From assembly GCA_031263345.1 (NCBI GenBank), contig JAISFY010000020.1, forward strand, positions 1 through 11,332: 11,332 bases of DNA, given 5' to 3'. This DNA is from Holosporales bacterium (GTDB taxonomy: Bacteria; Pseudomonadota; Alphaproteobacteria; RUG11792). Positions 1 to 6,658 of the stretch are shown here, piece after piece. The notes below the pieces were generated by a model, which saw nothing but the letters and a program-made list of their open reading frames with translations, did no database searches and was not told where the DNA came from. A program made the translations under genes and the position numbers. The first letter of the stretch is position 1; the number at the start of each line of letters is the position of its first letter.

Positions 1-44
1 TGTCATCTCCATCACCACGTGGAAGAGATGGCCTAAAAGCAATT

Positions 45-49
45 GAAGG
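45..49 (+). promoter_or_regulatory. Ribosome-binding site deciding the start of the orphan secreted protein
   Basis: GAAGG lies 5 nt before the ATG at 55 and 8 nt before the ATG at 58. The longest reading would begin at a TTG at 43, but that codon overlaps this site and has no purine-rich site at a suitable distance, so ATG 55 or 58 is preferred. Confidence 0.5.
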
Positions 50-54
50 TACAA

Positions 55-678
55 ATGATGCTTATGGAAAATAGATGGAAGGGAATGCTCATCTTAGGAG
101 TGGCGCTGTTTATCAGAACGCATGAGAGCCTCGGAGCAGCGGGCGAAACCAGTGAGGTACCCTATGCGGCCCCCCCCCACCAGTCGATCCTAGCGAGGAA
201 TACGCCCTACTCCGGCCCGGCCTCCAAAGACGGTTATAGACAATTAGTAATCACGGGTAGGATGCCGACCGAACGTGCCAATAGCATAGTCGAGGCCCCG
301 GCCCAAATAAACGAAATAATAAGGCAGAGATGGCACGATACATTCACGGTGACCTCTAATTATTACCTTACTTGGAAATGCACTAAAATCATAGTAATCT
401 ACGAAAGATTACCGACGAATCCGAGCTTTGTGTATATCTACGATAAATATACAGCCGAAGAAATAGGGCGCAGACTTTGCTTGCAGTCTGATTCCGGAAA
501 TAATTTTTCAGTTCGACAAATAGAACAGATTATATTTCCTTATATAGGAGCAATAGATCAGCCACAAACGACCAGACATTCGCTCGTCCACCTTCAGCGT
601 GTAGGATCTCAAATAAGACTCGGTGAAATGAGATACATTGTAGATCAACTAGCTATCGTTGGAGCCGGACTGATATAA
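55..678 (+). CDS. Orphan protein with probable signal peptide, function unknown
   Basis: I do not recognise this protein. From ATG 55 it is 207 residues. The N-terminus looks like a Sec signal peptide: a short basic stretch (ENRWKG), a hydrophobic core (MLILGVALFI), then a polar region ending SLGAAGE, where cleavage after LGA or GAA is plausible. That suggests export to the periplasm, outer membrane or host. The mature part begins with a Pro- and Ser-rich segment. It continues as mixed alpha/beta sequence, with aromatic-rich stretches around TVTSNYYLTWKC and SFVYIYDKYT and only two cysteines. No transmembrane segment or catalytic motif is obvious. A nine-C run lies just after the signal peptide. 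The gene is more GC- and CCC/GGC-rich near its 5' end than its neighbours. It stands alone beside a broken trkA and an inverted-repeat element, consistent with an accessory insertion. An uninterrupted frame with a ribosome-binding site makes it likely to be real; its function is open. Confidence 0.6.
   Translation: MMLMENRWKGMLILGVALFIRTHESLGAAGETSEVPYAAPPHQSILARNTPYSGPASKDGYRQLVITGRMPTERANSIVEAPAQINEIIRQRWHDTFTVTSNYYLTWKCTKIIVIYERLPTNPSFVYIYDKYTAEEIGRRLCLQSDSGNNFSVRQIEQIIFPYIGAIDQPQTTRHSLVHLQRVGSQIRLGEMRYIVDQLAIVGAGLI
170..178 (+). repeat. Homopolymer tract C9 inside the orphan secreted-protein gene
   Basis: Nine consecutive C residues encode the Ala-Pro-Pro-His region just after the predicted signal peptide. 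Both alternative frames close soon afterwards, at TAG 191-193 and TAG 237-239. A gain or loss of one or two C residues would therefore abolish the protein. It is the longest G/C homopolymer I see in the window. Confidence 0.85.
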
Positions 679-687
679 TCAGCCTAA

Positions 688-795
688 GGCTCTGTTAGGG
701 AATTTTATACTCCAAGGATACATTATTTAGATTTAGATACACTTAGACTAATACGAGTAAACAATGGATAATAGATTTTTCCCTAACAGAGGCTC
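688..795. mobile_element. Short MITE-like element with 13-bp terminal inverted repeats
   Basis: A 13-bp perfect inverted repeat, CTCTGTTAGGGAA at 690-702 and its complement at 779-791, encloses 76 bp of AT-rich sequence with no coding capacity. Imperfect matching continues a few bases outward, giving a total of about 108 bp. The right edge falls where the trkA remnant stops matching TrkA. That is what insertion of a non-autonomous element, or a collapsed insertion sequence, would look like. The GGCTCTGTT-type end resembles insertion-sequence termini in general, but I cannot assign a family. No clear target-site duplication is visible. An alternative is a long-looped hairpin acting as a terminator between the convergent genes, though the 76-nt loop argues against this. 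Confidence 0.4.
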
Positions 796-1042
796 ATCAT
801 CATCAGATGGGGTAACTGCTATCATGACATCTGCTTTATCGACTCCCGCTTTCTTTGGAGTCTCGATATCTGCAGCGTGAACGCAAATCGGCTTAACATC
901 TAGACGATCGGACGCAATCCTTAGTACTTCCGCAGCAGAATCGACGATAGAGGCATCATTTGTGTTTCAAAGCGATTCCTTGTATACGATAGAGTCGATC
1001 TGCGCGGGGGCCAGAATGCTAGCAAAGGACGACCACTCTCAC
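796..1042 (-). pseudogene. trkA: Remnant of trkA, potassium-transport NAD-binding protein (N-terminal fragment)
   Basis: TrkA is the peripheral NAD-binding subunit that gates Trk potassium channels, normally around 450 residues, and usually follows ntrX in alphaproteobacteria. Here a GTG at 1040-1042 shares a base with the ntrX stop and opens with VRVVVL, the typical first strand of a TrkA Rossmann domain. The frame then shifts by one base at about 1023-1026. The continuing frame meets a TGA at 967-969 and goes on as SAAEVLRIASDRLDVKPIC, VHAADIETPKKAGVDKADVM and IAVTPSDD, clearly the TrkA N-terminal domain. Similarity ends at about 796, at the edge of the inverted-repeat element. Only about the first 80 residues remain, with no trace of the second half up to position 1. 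The gene is broken three ways (frameshift, stop, truncation) and should not yield a working protein. Identification rests on remembered family sequence. Confidence 0.8.
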
Positions 1043-2454
1043 TAACCGTCCTCATCGCGTAATAACTTGGAATCTGTAATATTAAGGGCTTTAAGTTTTC
1101 TGTGTAAGGCTGACCTTTCCATGCCAACAAATTTTGATGTCTGAGAAATGTTGCCGGAAAATTTTTTTAATTGTTCGATAAAGTACTTTCTTTCGAAGGT
1201 CTCTCTGGCTTCTCTAATGGACATCTCGGATACAGATGAGATAAACGGAATTTCTGTCGTTTCGTTGTTCTTATTCCACATTATTTCATTTGGCAATGAA
1301 TCTACCGAGATTAACGAAGTATCTTCATCTGAAGAAACGGACATTGCTAGGATCCAGTCAATCAGATTCTTTAGCTGCAGTTCATTCCCTGGCCAAGAAT
1401 ACGATCTCAACACTCCTAGCGCTTCGCTCGAAAATTTCTTGGGAGCAATATTATGAGCTCTGGAGGATCGTTCCATAAAGTATTCCAGCAGTAACGGGAT
1501 ATCTTCTCTCCTCGAGCTCAGAGGGGTTATCTTGATCATGTTTGCATTTAATCTGCAAAATAACTCATCACTAAAGTTATTACTTTTAATGAGATGATCT
1601 ATGTTTAGCGGAAAACTGGCGATGATTCTAATGCCTAAATGTAACTTCTCTGTGGATCCAATTCTGGAAAAAGCGTCATCTTTGATGATTTTCAAAAGCT
1701 TCAGCTGAAAATCGGGCGAAGTCGAAGCTAATTCGTCGATAAAGAGGGTTCCACCACTAATCTTTTCTAGGATCCCTTGCTGTATTTTAATTTCGTCGGC
1801 TCCGACAATTTCGGAACCCAGGAGCTCGCACTCCAGGTGCCTAACTCCAAAAGATCGACAATTCAAAATTCCAAAAGGACTTTTTGATCTATTGGACAGC
1901 CTATGAATCTCACGGGCGATGATTTCCTTATCAGATCCATTTGGCCCCAAAATGACGCACCGTCCTCCAAGAGGAGCTATCTTTTCGATCGACTGTCGTA
2001 TATGGCTAGCATTTTGTGATTCTCCAATGATTGCTTCTGAGTATCTAGCTTTCACCTTTAATTCGGCATTTTCCATCTGGAGTTTAGAAACTTCGATCGC
2101 TTTTTCGATGGATGTTAATAATCTATTCGAGTCAAACGGCTTTTCTATAAAATCGTGTGCTCCACGTTTAATAGCGGTAACCGCCGTTTCTATAGTGCTA
2201 TGTCCACTCATCATTATGACCGGGACGAATTCATACTCTCTTTTTATGAACTCAAGGAGGCGAAGACCATCTCTATCGTTTTCTCCTAGCCAAACATCTA
2301 TTACTACCAAATTCGGACGCTTTTTTTGAATCATGGATACTGCTTCGACATAATGTGACGCCGCTTCGGTCTTATATCCATTATCCGACAAAATCCCGGA
2401 GACAAGGTCTCTTATGTCGGCTTCGTCATCTACTATAAGAACATTAAACGCCAT
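1042..2454 (-). CDS. ntrX: NtrX-type response regulator with degenerate AAA+ domain
   Basis: This is the cytoplasmic response regulator partner of NtrY, linked in alphaproteobacteria to nitrogen and redox or envelope control. The 470 residues show three domains. The receiver (about 1-120) has acidic residues D9/D10, phospho-acceptor D53 (VIDVWL), S83 and K105 (EKPF). The AAA+ domain (about 140-375) has Walker B FIDE at 238-241 and RREDIPLL at 315-322. A Fis-type helix-turn-helix occupies about 440-462 (NISQTSKFVGMERSALHRKL). The GAFTGA loop used to contact sigma-54 is absent, as is known for NtrX. In addition, Walker A reads GPNGSDKE (170-177) with Asp before the Lys, and the sensor-II region reads WPGNELQLKN, having lost the usual NVR arginine. 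ATP hydrolysis may therefore be weak or lost, leaving a phosphorylation-controlled DNA-binding protein. The ATG at 2452-2454 overlaps the end of ntrY by 11 nt and has AGAAG upstream. Confidence 0.93.
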   Translation of the reverse strand: MAFNVLIVDDEADIRDLVSGILSDNGYKTEAASHYVEAVSMIQKKRPNLVVIDVWLGENDRDGLRLLEFIKREYEFVPVIMMSGHSTIETAVTAIKRGAHDFIEKPFDSNRLLTSIEKAIEVSKLQMENAELKVKARYSEAIIGESQNASHIRQSIEKIAPLGGRCVILGPNGSDKEIIAREIHRLSNRSKSPFGILNCRSFGVRHLECELLGSEIVGADEIKIQQGILEKISGGTLFIDELASTSPDFQLKLLKIIKDDAFSRIGSTEKLHLGIRIIASFPLNIDHLIKSNNFSDELFCRLNANMIKITPLSSRREDIPLLLEYFMERSSRAHNIAPKKFSSEALGVLRSYSWPGNELQLKNLIDWILAMSVSSDEDTSLISVDSLPNEIMWNKNNETTEIPFISSVSEMSIREARETFERKYFIEQLKKFSGNISQTSKFVGMERSALHRKLKALNITDSKLLRDEDG

Positions 2455-4291
2455 ACTGCTCTTCTGTGAGGGTATGATCGATATCTCGGCGATAACACGG
2501 CATTTCGATCATAACCTTTGCTCCTTCTAATTTTTCCGATTTTCCGAGTAATACATCTCCGCCATGATCATTTATTATTCTATAAACGATTGCGAGACCA
2601 AGACCGCTTCCAGCTTCCCGAGTCGTGTAATAGGGCTCCATTGCTCTTTCTATCGCCATTTCCGAAAATCCAGGCCCATCATCCTCGATTGTAATATATA
2701 TCCTGTTGATTTTTGTATGAAAATTTATCTTAATACTACCAATTATTCCATTAGCATCTGGGGTATTGTGCTCCGTAATTGCATTTATAGCATTCTGCAA
2801 AATATTCATCATAACCTGATTCATTTGACTTTGATCAAAGTGGCATAGAAAAGTCTGGGTCTCGTAATCTTGAATAAATCTAAGTTCCTTATGCGCGTTT
2901 GACTGTAAAAATACGACCCCCCTTATCACCCTTATTATATCCGATTTTTCCATTTTAGGTGCTGGCATTCTTGCAAAATTGGAAAATTCTTTTACTAAAT
3001 CTCCGATACAATTGACTTGCCTTATAATCGTATCAACACATGAATCGAATATTTCTGGAGATGTTGTTATTTCCTTCCGATACCTGTTTTTAAGGCGTTC
3101 AGCCGAGAGCTGGATTGGAGTTAGAGGATTTTTTATTTCGTGAGCAATCTTTCGGGCGATATCTCGCCAGGCATTCTGCTTATTCGAGATTATCAATTGT
3201 TGTTTTTGCTGCTCGAGCTTAGATATCATATTATTAAACGTCGAAATCAACGTATCCCATTCATTATTGAATTTCTTTAAAATGATATGGGAGTCATATG
3301 CTCCCGAACCAACGTTTCGGGTAGCTACTATCAATTTGTTCACAGGCTTTAAAATCCAATTCGCAAATACTATACCAACGAAAATGGAAAGCAAAAGTAG
3401 GAGTGTCGCAATCACAGAAAAGAACGCTATAAACGTAATTTTAAGCCCCGCCCTCTGCGTCGCTAGATTTGTATATTCCATTACAGCGGCTTTTGTCTTA
3501 TGCTTATGATCAAGGACGATCGGGTCAATTCCGGTTGATGCGATGAGATATATCCCGAGTTCAGCGTTTACCATCTGGGCGGCCATGACACATGATTCGG
3601 TCTCCCAAGAAAGGATGTTACCCTTTCCGATACGAGAAATTTCTTTCGGTAAATTTTCAAGATATGCTGGCAGTGAAAATGGAGATTTGGCTAAAACGGT
3701 GAAATTGTAGCCGTTAGCCGACATTACCACCGATGCTTCAATTTTTAATCTCGATGTTTCTTCCTCCAAGATTTCTTCGATTTTTTCCGTATCGATAACG
3801 AACCCATCTATACATTTTTCGATTCGCTCACCAACACCATTTACAAAATTTTCCATTGTTATTTTCATATCGTTTACGTAAATCGAGGCAACGTGACTTG
3901 CATTATCTATGGCGTTTTTTATTGGAGATTTAAATAAATTATCAATTCCGACACTAAAAAATAAAACCGCAAAAACAAAAATACAACCAGTTGGAATGAT
4001 TGTCCCACAGGAAAATAAAATCATAATTTGTTTATGAAATCTATTCCCTTTCTGTTTCAAATTTCTTAACCTTAAAAGTCTTTTAATTTGGCTTAAAACC
4101 ATTAAAGCACTTATCGAAATCAGGACGATATCGATATACAAGATTAATACCAGCCAGCTTGAATTTAATGAATTTTTCGATTTTGTTAAGATTACGTATG
4201 TAATATAGAAGCATAAAACAGTAGTAACTACAATATAAAACAGGAAATACTTCTTCGCTTGTCTAAAAATACTACGAAAATTTGTTTTCAC
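2444..4291 (-). CDS. ntrY: NtrY-type membrane sensor histidine kinase lacking the PAS domain
   Basis: This is an inner-membrane histidine kinase expected to phosphorylate NtrX at D53. The 615 residues are shorter than the usual 700-plus. Hydrophobic segments near 15-36, 46-66 and 87-114 precede an extracytoplasmic sensor region of about 170 residues. A further segment at about 284-311 leads into a HAMP domain (about 306-360). The HisKA H-box follows at once, with H384 in IAHEIKNPLTP. The ATPase domain has an N-box around 491-503, G1 EDDGPGF at 536-542, the F-box-like MEPYYTTR and G2 GSGLGLAI at 561-568. All catalytic motifs look intact. The PAS domain that normally lies between HAMP and HisKA is missing, so any cytoplasmic signal input is lost or moved elsewhere. 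The start is GTG at 4289-4291; an in-frame stop lies shortly upstream, and no strong ribosome-binding site is seen. ntrX follows with an 11-nt overlap, so the two are translationally coupled. Confidence 0.93.
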   Translation of the reverse strand: MKTNFRSIFRQAKKYFLFYIVVTTVLCFYITYVILTKSKNSLNSSWLVLILYIDIVLISISALMVLSQIKRLLRLRNLKQKGNRFHKQIMILFSCGTIIPTGCIFVFAVLFFSVGIDNLFKSPIKNAIDNASHVASIYVNDMKITMENFVNGVGERIEKCIDGFVIDTEKIEEILEEETSRLKIEASVVMSANGYNFTVLAKSPFSLPAYLENLPKEISRIGKGNILSWETESCVMAAQMVNAELGIYLIASTGIDPIVLDHKHKTKAAVMEYTNLATQRAGLKITFIAFFSVIATLLLLLSIFVGIVFANWILKPVNKLIVATRNVGSGAYDSHIILKKFNNEWDTLISTFNNMISKLEQQKQQLIISNKQNAWRDIARKIAHEIKNPLTPIQLSAERLKNRYRKEITTSPEIFDSCVDTIIRQVNCIGDLVKEFSNFARMPAPKMEKSDIIRVIRGVVFLQSNAHKELRFIQDYETQTFLCHFDQSQMNQVMMNILQNAINAITEHNTPDANGIIGSIKINFHTKINRIYITIEDDGPGFSEMAIERAMEPYYTTREAGSGLGLAIVYRIINDHGGDVLLGKSEKLEGAKVMIEMPCYRRDIDHTLTEEQYGV

Positions 4292-4355
4292 GATACTATA
4301 TTCACCAATTTACCTAACAATCATCAACAAAAAAGGTAAGATTCCAGTAAGTAAG

Positions 4356-4385
4356 ACTATAGCGCATCCGGTACTCGGTACTCAA
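4356..4385 (-). promoter_or_regulatory. Predicted sigma-70-type promoter of the ntrY-ntrX operon
   Basis: On the minus strand a TTGAGT -35 box (4380-4385) and a TATAGT -10 box (4356-4361) are separated by 18 bp. This predicts a transcript start near 4349 and a leader of about 58 nt before the ntrY GTG. Two tandem copies of GAGTACC lie within and just before the spacer, and could be part of an operator. This is a sequence match only. Confidence 0.4.
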
Positions 4386-4402
4386 GCCGAGGCCAATATT
4401 CT

Positions 4403-4414
4403 TTAAGATCTTAA
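4403..4414. repeat. Perfect 12-bp palindrome downstream of typA
   Basis: TTAAGATCTTAA lies one base past the typA stop, at the start of the 124-bp gap before ntrY. It is AT-rich and without a T-tract, so it is a poor intrinsic terminator; no convincing terminator is seen in this gap. It may be chance or a protein-binding site. Confidence 0.3.
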
Positions 4415-4415
4415 T

Positions 4416-6248
4416 TCAGAATTTTTCTATGATTCTACTCATTTTTTTTCGAGTGTTGGGATCGAGATATTTCTTCCTGAGCCTAATTGCCGTCGGAGTT
4501 ACTTCAACCAACTCATCATTTTGAATATAGGCGATTGCCTGCTCCAGTGATATGTGGCGAGGATTAGGAATTTTGATGTTTTCATCTTTTCCAGCGGCAC
4601 GACAATTCGATAACTGCTTTTCTTTCGTTGGATTAACCTCCAGCTCGTTTTCTCGACTATTTTCACCAATGATCATTCCTTCATAGACAGGAGCTCCAGG
4701 CGCTACGAACAGAGTTCCTCGTTCCTTGAGGAAGAAGAGGGCGTAAGGGACGGCCTTCCCGTTTGCGACAGAAACGAGTACCCCTTTATTGCGTCCATCG
4801 ATTTGGCCTTTATGTGGAACGTAAGAATGAAATGACTTGTTCATAACGCCCGTACCACGAGTATCGGTTAGAAACTCACTGTAGTATCCAATTAATCCCC
4901 TGGTTGGAATAAGGAATTTAATCCTAGTCTTCCCGGGACCGGACGGCCTCATATCGATCATCTCGCCTTTGCGCTGGATGAGTTTTTCAACAACGATGCC
5001 GGTAAAATCATCATCTAGATCGATATATAATTCTTCGATGGGTTCAAGTAACTCTCCGATAACATCGTCTTTACGGAACAATACCTTCGGTCGGCCGATC
5101 GATAACTCAAACTCTTCTCGACGCATCGTTTCAATTAAGATTCCGAGTTGCAGCTCCCCACGTCCGGCAACTTCGTAAGATTCATCGACTTGAGATTTCT
5201 GTACGTTTATGGATACGTTCCCCTCTGCCTCCTTAAAAAGTCGATCTCCTATCATTCTGGAGGTGAGCTTTTTTCCATCCTTCCCGGCCAAGGGAGAGTC
5301 ATTTACAGAAAAAGTAATGGAAATGGTCGGAGGATCTATCGGAATAGCCTTCAGCGGTTCTGTTATGTCCAGGGCAGCGATAGTATCGGCGACGGTAGCC
5401 TTCCCGAGCCCTGCGATGGCTATAATGTCTCCGGCTTGTGCCGTATCGATTGGAATACGATTTAACCCCTCGAATGCTAGCAATTTCGTTAGTCTGGCCT
5501 TTTCGATTTCATTTTCTTGGTCAGGTCTCAGAACGTGTACGGGATCATTGATGTTGGCCTGTCCACTTAAAATTTTTCCAGTCAAAATCCGGCCGAGATA
5601 TTGATCATATTCTAGCATCGAAACGAGCATTTGAAACGGCTGACCTTCTAGAATAGAAGCATTCGGGACATGAGAGATAACGGTTTCCAGTAGCGGAGTT
5701 AAATCCTTTTTCTCGTTATCGAGGTGTTTAACGGCCCATCCATTTCTTCCGGATGCATATACGATTGGGAAGTCTAGCTGAGTATCATTCGCTCCAAGAG
5801 CTATAAAGAGGTCGAAGACTTCATCCAATACCTCAGAGACTCTCGCATCATTTTTGTCTATTTTGTTGATGACGACAATCGGATTTAGATTCAATGACAA
5901 AGCCTTTGATAGTACGAATTTTGTCTGCGGCATAGGCCCTTCGGCGGCGTCGACCAAAACTAAAACACCATCGACCATGCTCAGAATTCTCTCAACTTCG
6001 CCACCGAAATCGGCATGTCCCGGAGTATCGACGATATTCAATTTCGTTCCATTCCAGATGAAGCTAGTACATTTGGCTAGAATCGTAATTCCTCGCTCTC
6101 TTTCGAGATCGTTATAATCCATCGCACACGTTTCAATATGTTGATTATCTCGAAATAGTCCGCTCTGTTTAAATAGAGCATCAACTAACGTTGTCTTTCC
6201 ATGATCTACATGCGCAATTATTGCTAAATTTTTTATATTGAAGGCCAT
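4416..6248 (-). CDS. typA: Ribosome-associated translational GTPase TypA/BipA
   Basis: TypA/BipA is an EF-G-like GTPase that binds the 70S ribosome and helps ribosome assembly and stress adaptation. At 610 residues it has the normal family length. All G motifs are present: G1 AHVDHGKT at 12-19, G2 ERGITI around 51-56 with T55, G3 DTPGH at 74-78, G4 NKID at 128-131 and a G5-like ASGRNG near 165. Domain II, the EF-G-like domains III and V, and the TypA-specific C-terminal domain follow, including GRGELQLGIL, RGLIGYYSEFLTDTRGTG and a basic tail RLRKKYLDPNTRKK. The ATG at 6246-6248 has no clear Shine-Dalgarno site; the upstream stretch is AT-rich. The stop is TGA. It is transcribed divergently from xseB and lies 124 bp ahead of ntrY on the same strand, so read-through into ntrY is possible. 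Nothing in the protein looks damaged. Confidence 0.97.
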   Translation of the reverse strand: MAFNIKNLAIIAHVDHGKTTLVDALFKQSGLFRDNQHIETCAMDYNDLERERGITILAKCTSFIWNGTKLNIVDTPGHADFGGEVERILSMVDGVLVLVDAAEGPMPQTKFVLSKALSLNLNPIVVINKIDKNDARVSEVLDEVFDLFIALGANDTQLDFPIVYASGRNGWAVKHLDNEKKDLTPLLETVISHVPNASILEGQPFQMLVSMLEYDQYLGRILTGKILSGQANINDPVHVLRPDQENEIEKARLTKLLAFEGLNRIPIDTAQAGDIIAIAGLGKATVADTIAALDITEPLKAIPIDPPTISITFSVNDSPLAGKDGKKLTSRMIGDRLFKEAEGNVSINVQKSQVDESYEVAGRGELQLGILIETMRREEFELSIGRPKVLFRKDDVIGELLEPIEELYIDLDDDFTGIVVEKLIQRKGEMIDMRPSGPGKTRIKFLIPTRGLIGYYSEFLTDTRGTGVMNKSFHSYVPHKGQIDGRNKGVLVSVANGKAVPYALFFLKERGTLFVAPGAPVYEGMIIGENSRENELEVNPTKEKQLSNCRAAGKDENIKIPNPRHISLEQAIAYIQNDELVEVTPTAIRLRKKYLDPNTRKKMSRIIEKF

Positions 6249-6275
6249 AAAATTTTACTGAATGAAAAGTAAAAA

Positions 6276-6308
6276 TTCATCTCTAGCTACGAGAATGCTA
6301 TAATTCTA
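6276..6308. promoter_or_regulatory. Divergent promoter region between typA and xseB
   Basis: On the plus strand TGCTATAAT (6296-6304) is an ideal extended -10 box for xseB, with a poor -35-like TTCATC at 6276-6281. On the minus strand TAGAAT (6303-6308 complement) overlaps it and could serve typA. Overlapping -10 boxes would make the two transcripts compete. The plus-strand box is the stronger prediction. Confidence 0.45.
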
Positions 6309-6340
6309 ACACATTAATCAAGCACAGAAAAATTGACAAT

Positions 6341-6538
6341 ATGGATGAAATGAAGTTTGAACAGGCAATTTCCGAGCTCGAAGAAATTATTAGAAGGCTA
6401 GAAGATGGGAGAATGCCGCTTGAGGATGCTGTTAAGGCCTTCGAACGTGGTTCCGAGTTAAGAAAATTTTGCGAAGCAAAATTAAAAGATGCACAATTAA
6501 AAATTGAAATCCTTTCTGAGGAAGCTGAAGGGAATTAA
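6341..6538 (+). CDS. xseB: Exodeoxyribonuclease VII small subunit
   Basis: XseB combines in several copies with XseA to form exonuclease VII, which degrades single-stranded DNA from both ends during repair. The 65 residues match the family in size. They also show its pattern: MKFEQAISELEEIIRRLEDG, then MPLEDAVKAFERGSEL, then a third helix CEAKLKDAQLKIEIL, forming a helical coiled coil. XseA is not in the window, as is common. The ATG at 6341 has only a weak ribosome-binding site. An alternative ATG at 6350 has GGATGAA in front and would drop three residues. The stop TAA is followed by 120 bp before the preferred pdhA start, so xseB may be its own transcript or the first gene of the pdh operon. 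Confidence 0.93.
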   Translation: MDEMKFEQAISELEEIIRRLEDGRMPLEDAVKAFERGSELRKFCEAKLKDAQLKIEILSEEAEGN

Positions 6539-6558
6539 TATTCTTTAATTTATATTCT

Positions 6559-6579
6559 AGGAGGTTAGGGATGGGTTAA
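6559..6579 (+). promoter_or_regulatory. Strong Shine-Dalgarno site with two-codon minimal reading frame in the pdhA leader
   Basis: AGGAGG at 6559-6564, then 6 nt, then ATG GGT TAA (6571-6579): an optimally spaced start that stops after two codons. The pdhA frame is open from 6569 onward. Losing one G from the GGG at 6573-6575 would place this ATG in frame with pdhA. It could be a minimal leader ORF, a relic of the original pdhA start, or a sequencing error. It is the best ribosome-binding site in the neighbourhood, while the annotated pdhA starts have none. Confidence 0.5.
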
Positions 6580-6604
6580 AGCATTACTGTCCCTTTCATC
6601 GATC

Positions 6605-6628
6605 ACCGATTTGCCAACGGTAATCGGT
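6605..6628 (+). other. Hairpin in the pdhA leader
   Basis: ACCGATT (6605-6611) pairs perfectly with AATCGGT (6622-6628). Inside, GCC can pair with GGT around an AAC loop, with one bulged T. No T-run follows directly (a T-rich stretch begins about 20 nt later), so it is not a standard intrinsic terminator. It swallows the TTG at 6611, which argues against that codon as the pdhA start. A role as attenuator, RNA-stability element or protein site is possible but unproven. Confidence 0.5.
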
Positions 6629-6658
6629 AAATGCTACAATCTTGTTCGTTTATTATTT

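Noticed and set aside
1..74. Possible 3' end of an upstream gene in frame 1 (stop TAA 34-36) or frame 3 (stop TAG 72-74).
   Set aside because: All three frames are briefly open over so short a stretch and none shows a recognisable C-terminus. The frame-3 reading would also overlap the orphan gene start.
921..1130. 69-residue minus-strand reading frame overlapping the end of ntrX.
   Set aside because: It is an out-of-frame reading of the ntrX 3' end and the trkA remnant. The TrkA-like residues lie in another frame.
1148..2329. Plus-strand open frames of 62-136 codons opposite ntrX.
   Set aside because: They lie antisense to a clearly conserved gene, have no ribosome-binding sites and encode low-complexity Ser-rich translations.
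4370..4391. Hairpin CTCGG/CCGAG between typA and ntrY as a typA terminator.
   Set aside because: The stem is only 5 bp with an 8-nt loop and no U-tract on the minus strand. It overlaps the better-supported promoter boxes.
5148..5604. Overlapping plus-strand open frames of 105 and 131 codons opposite typA.
   Set aside because: They are shadows of the highly conserved typA coding sequence.
6605..6655. Intrinsic terminator between xseB and pdhA.
   Set aside because: The hairpin is real but the T-rich stretch starts about 20 nt after the stem, too far for a standard terminator.
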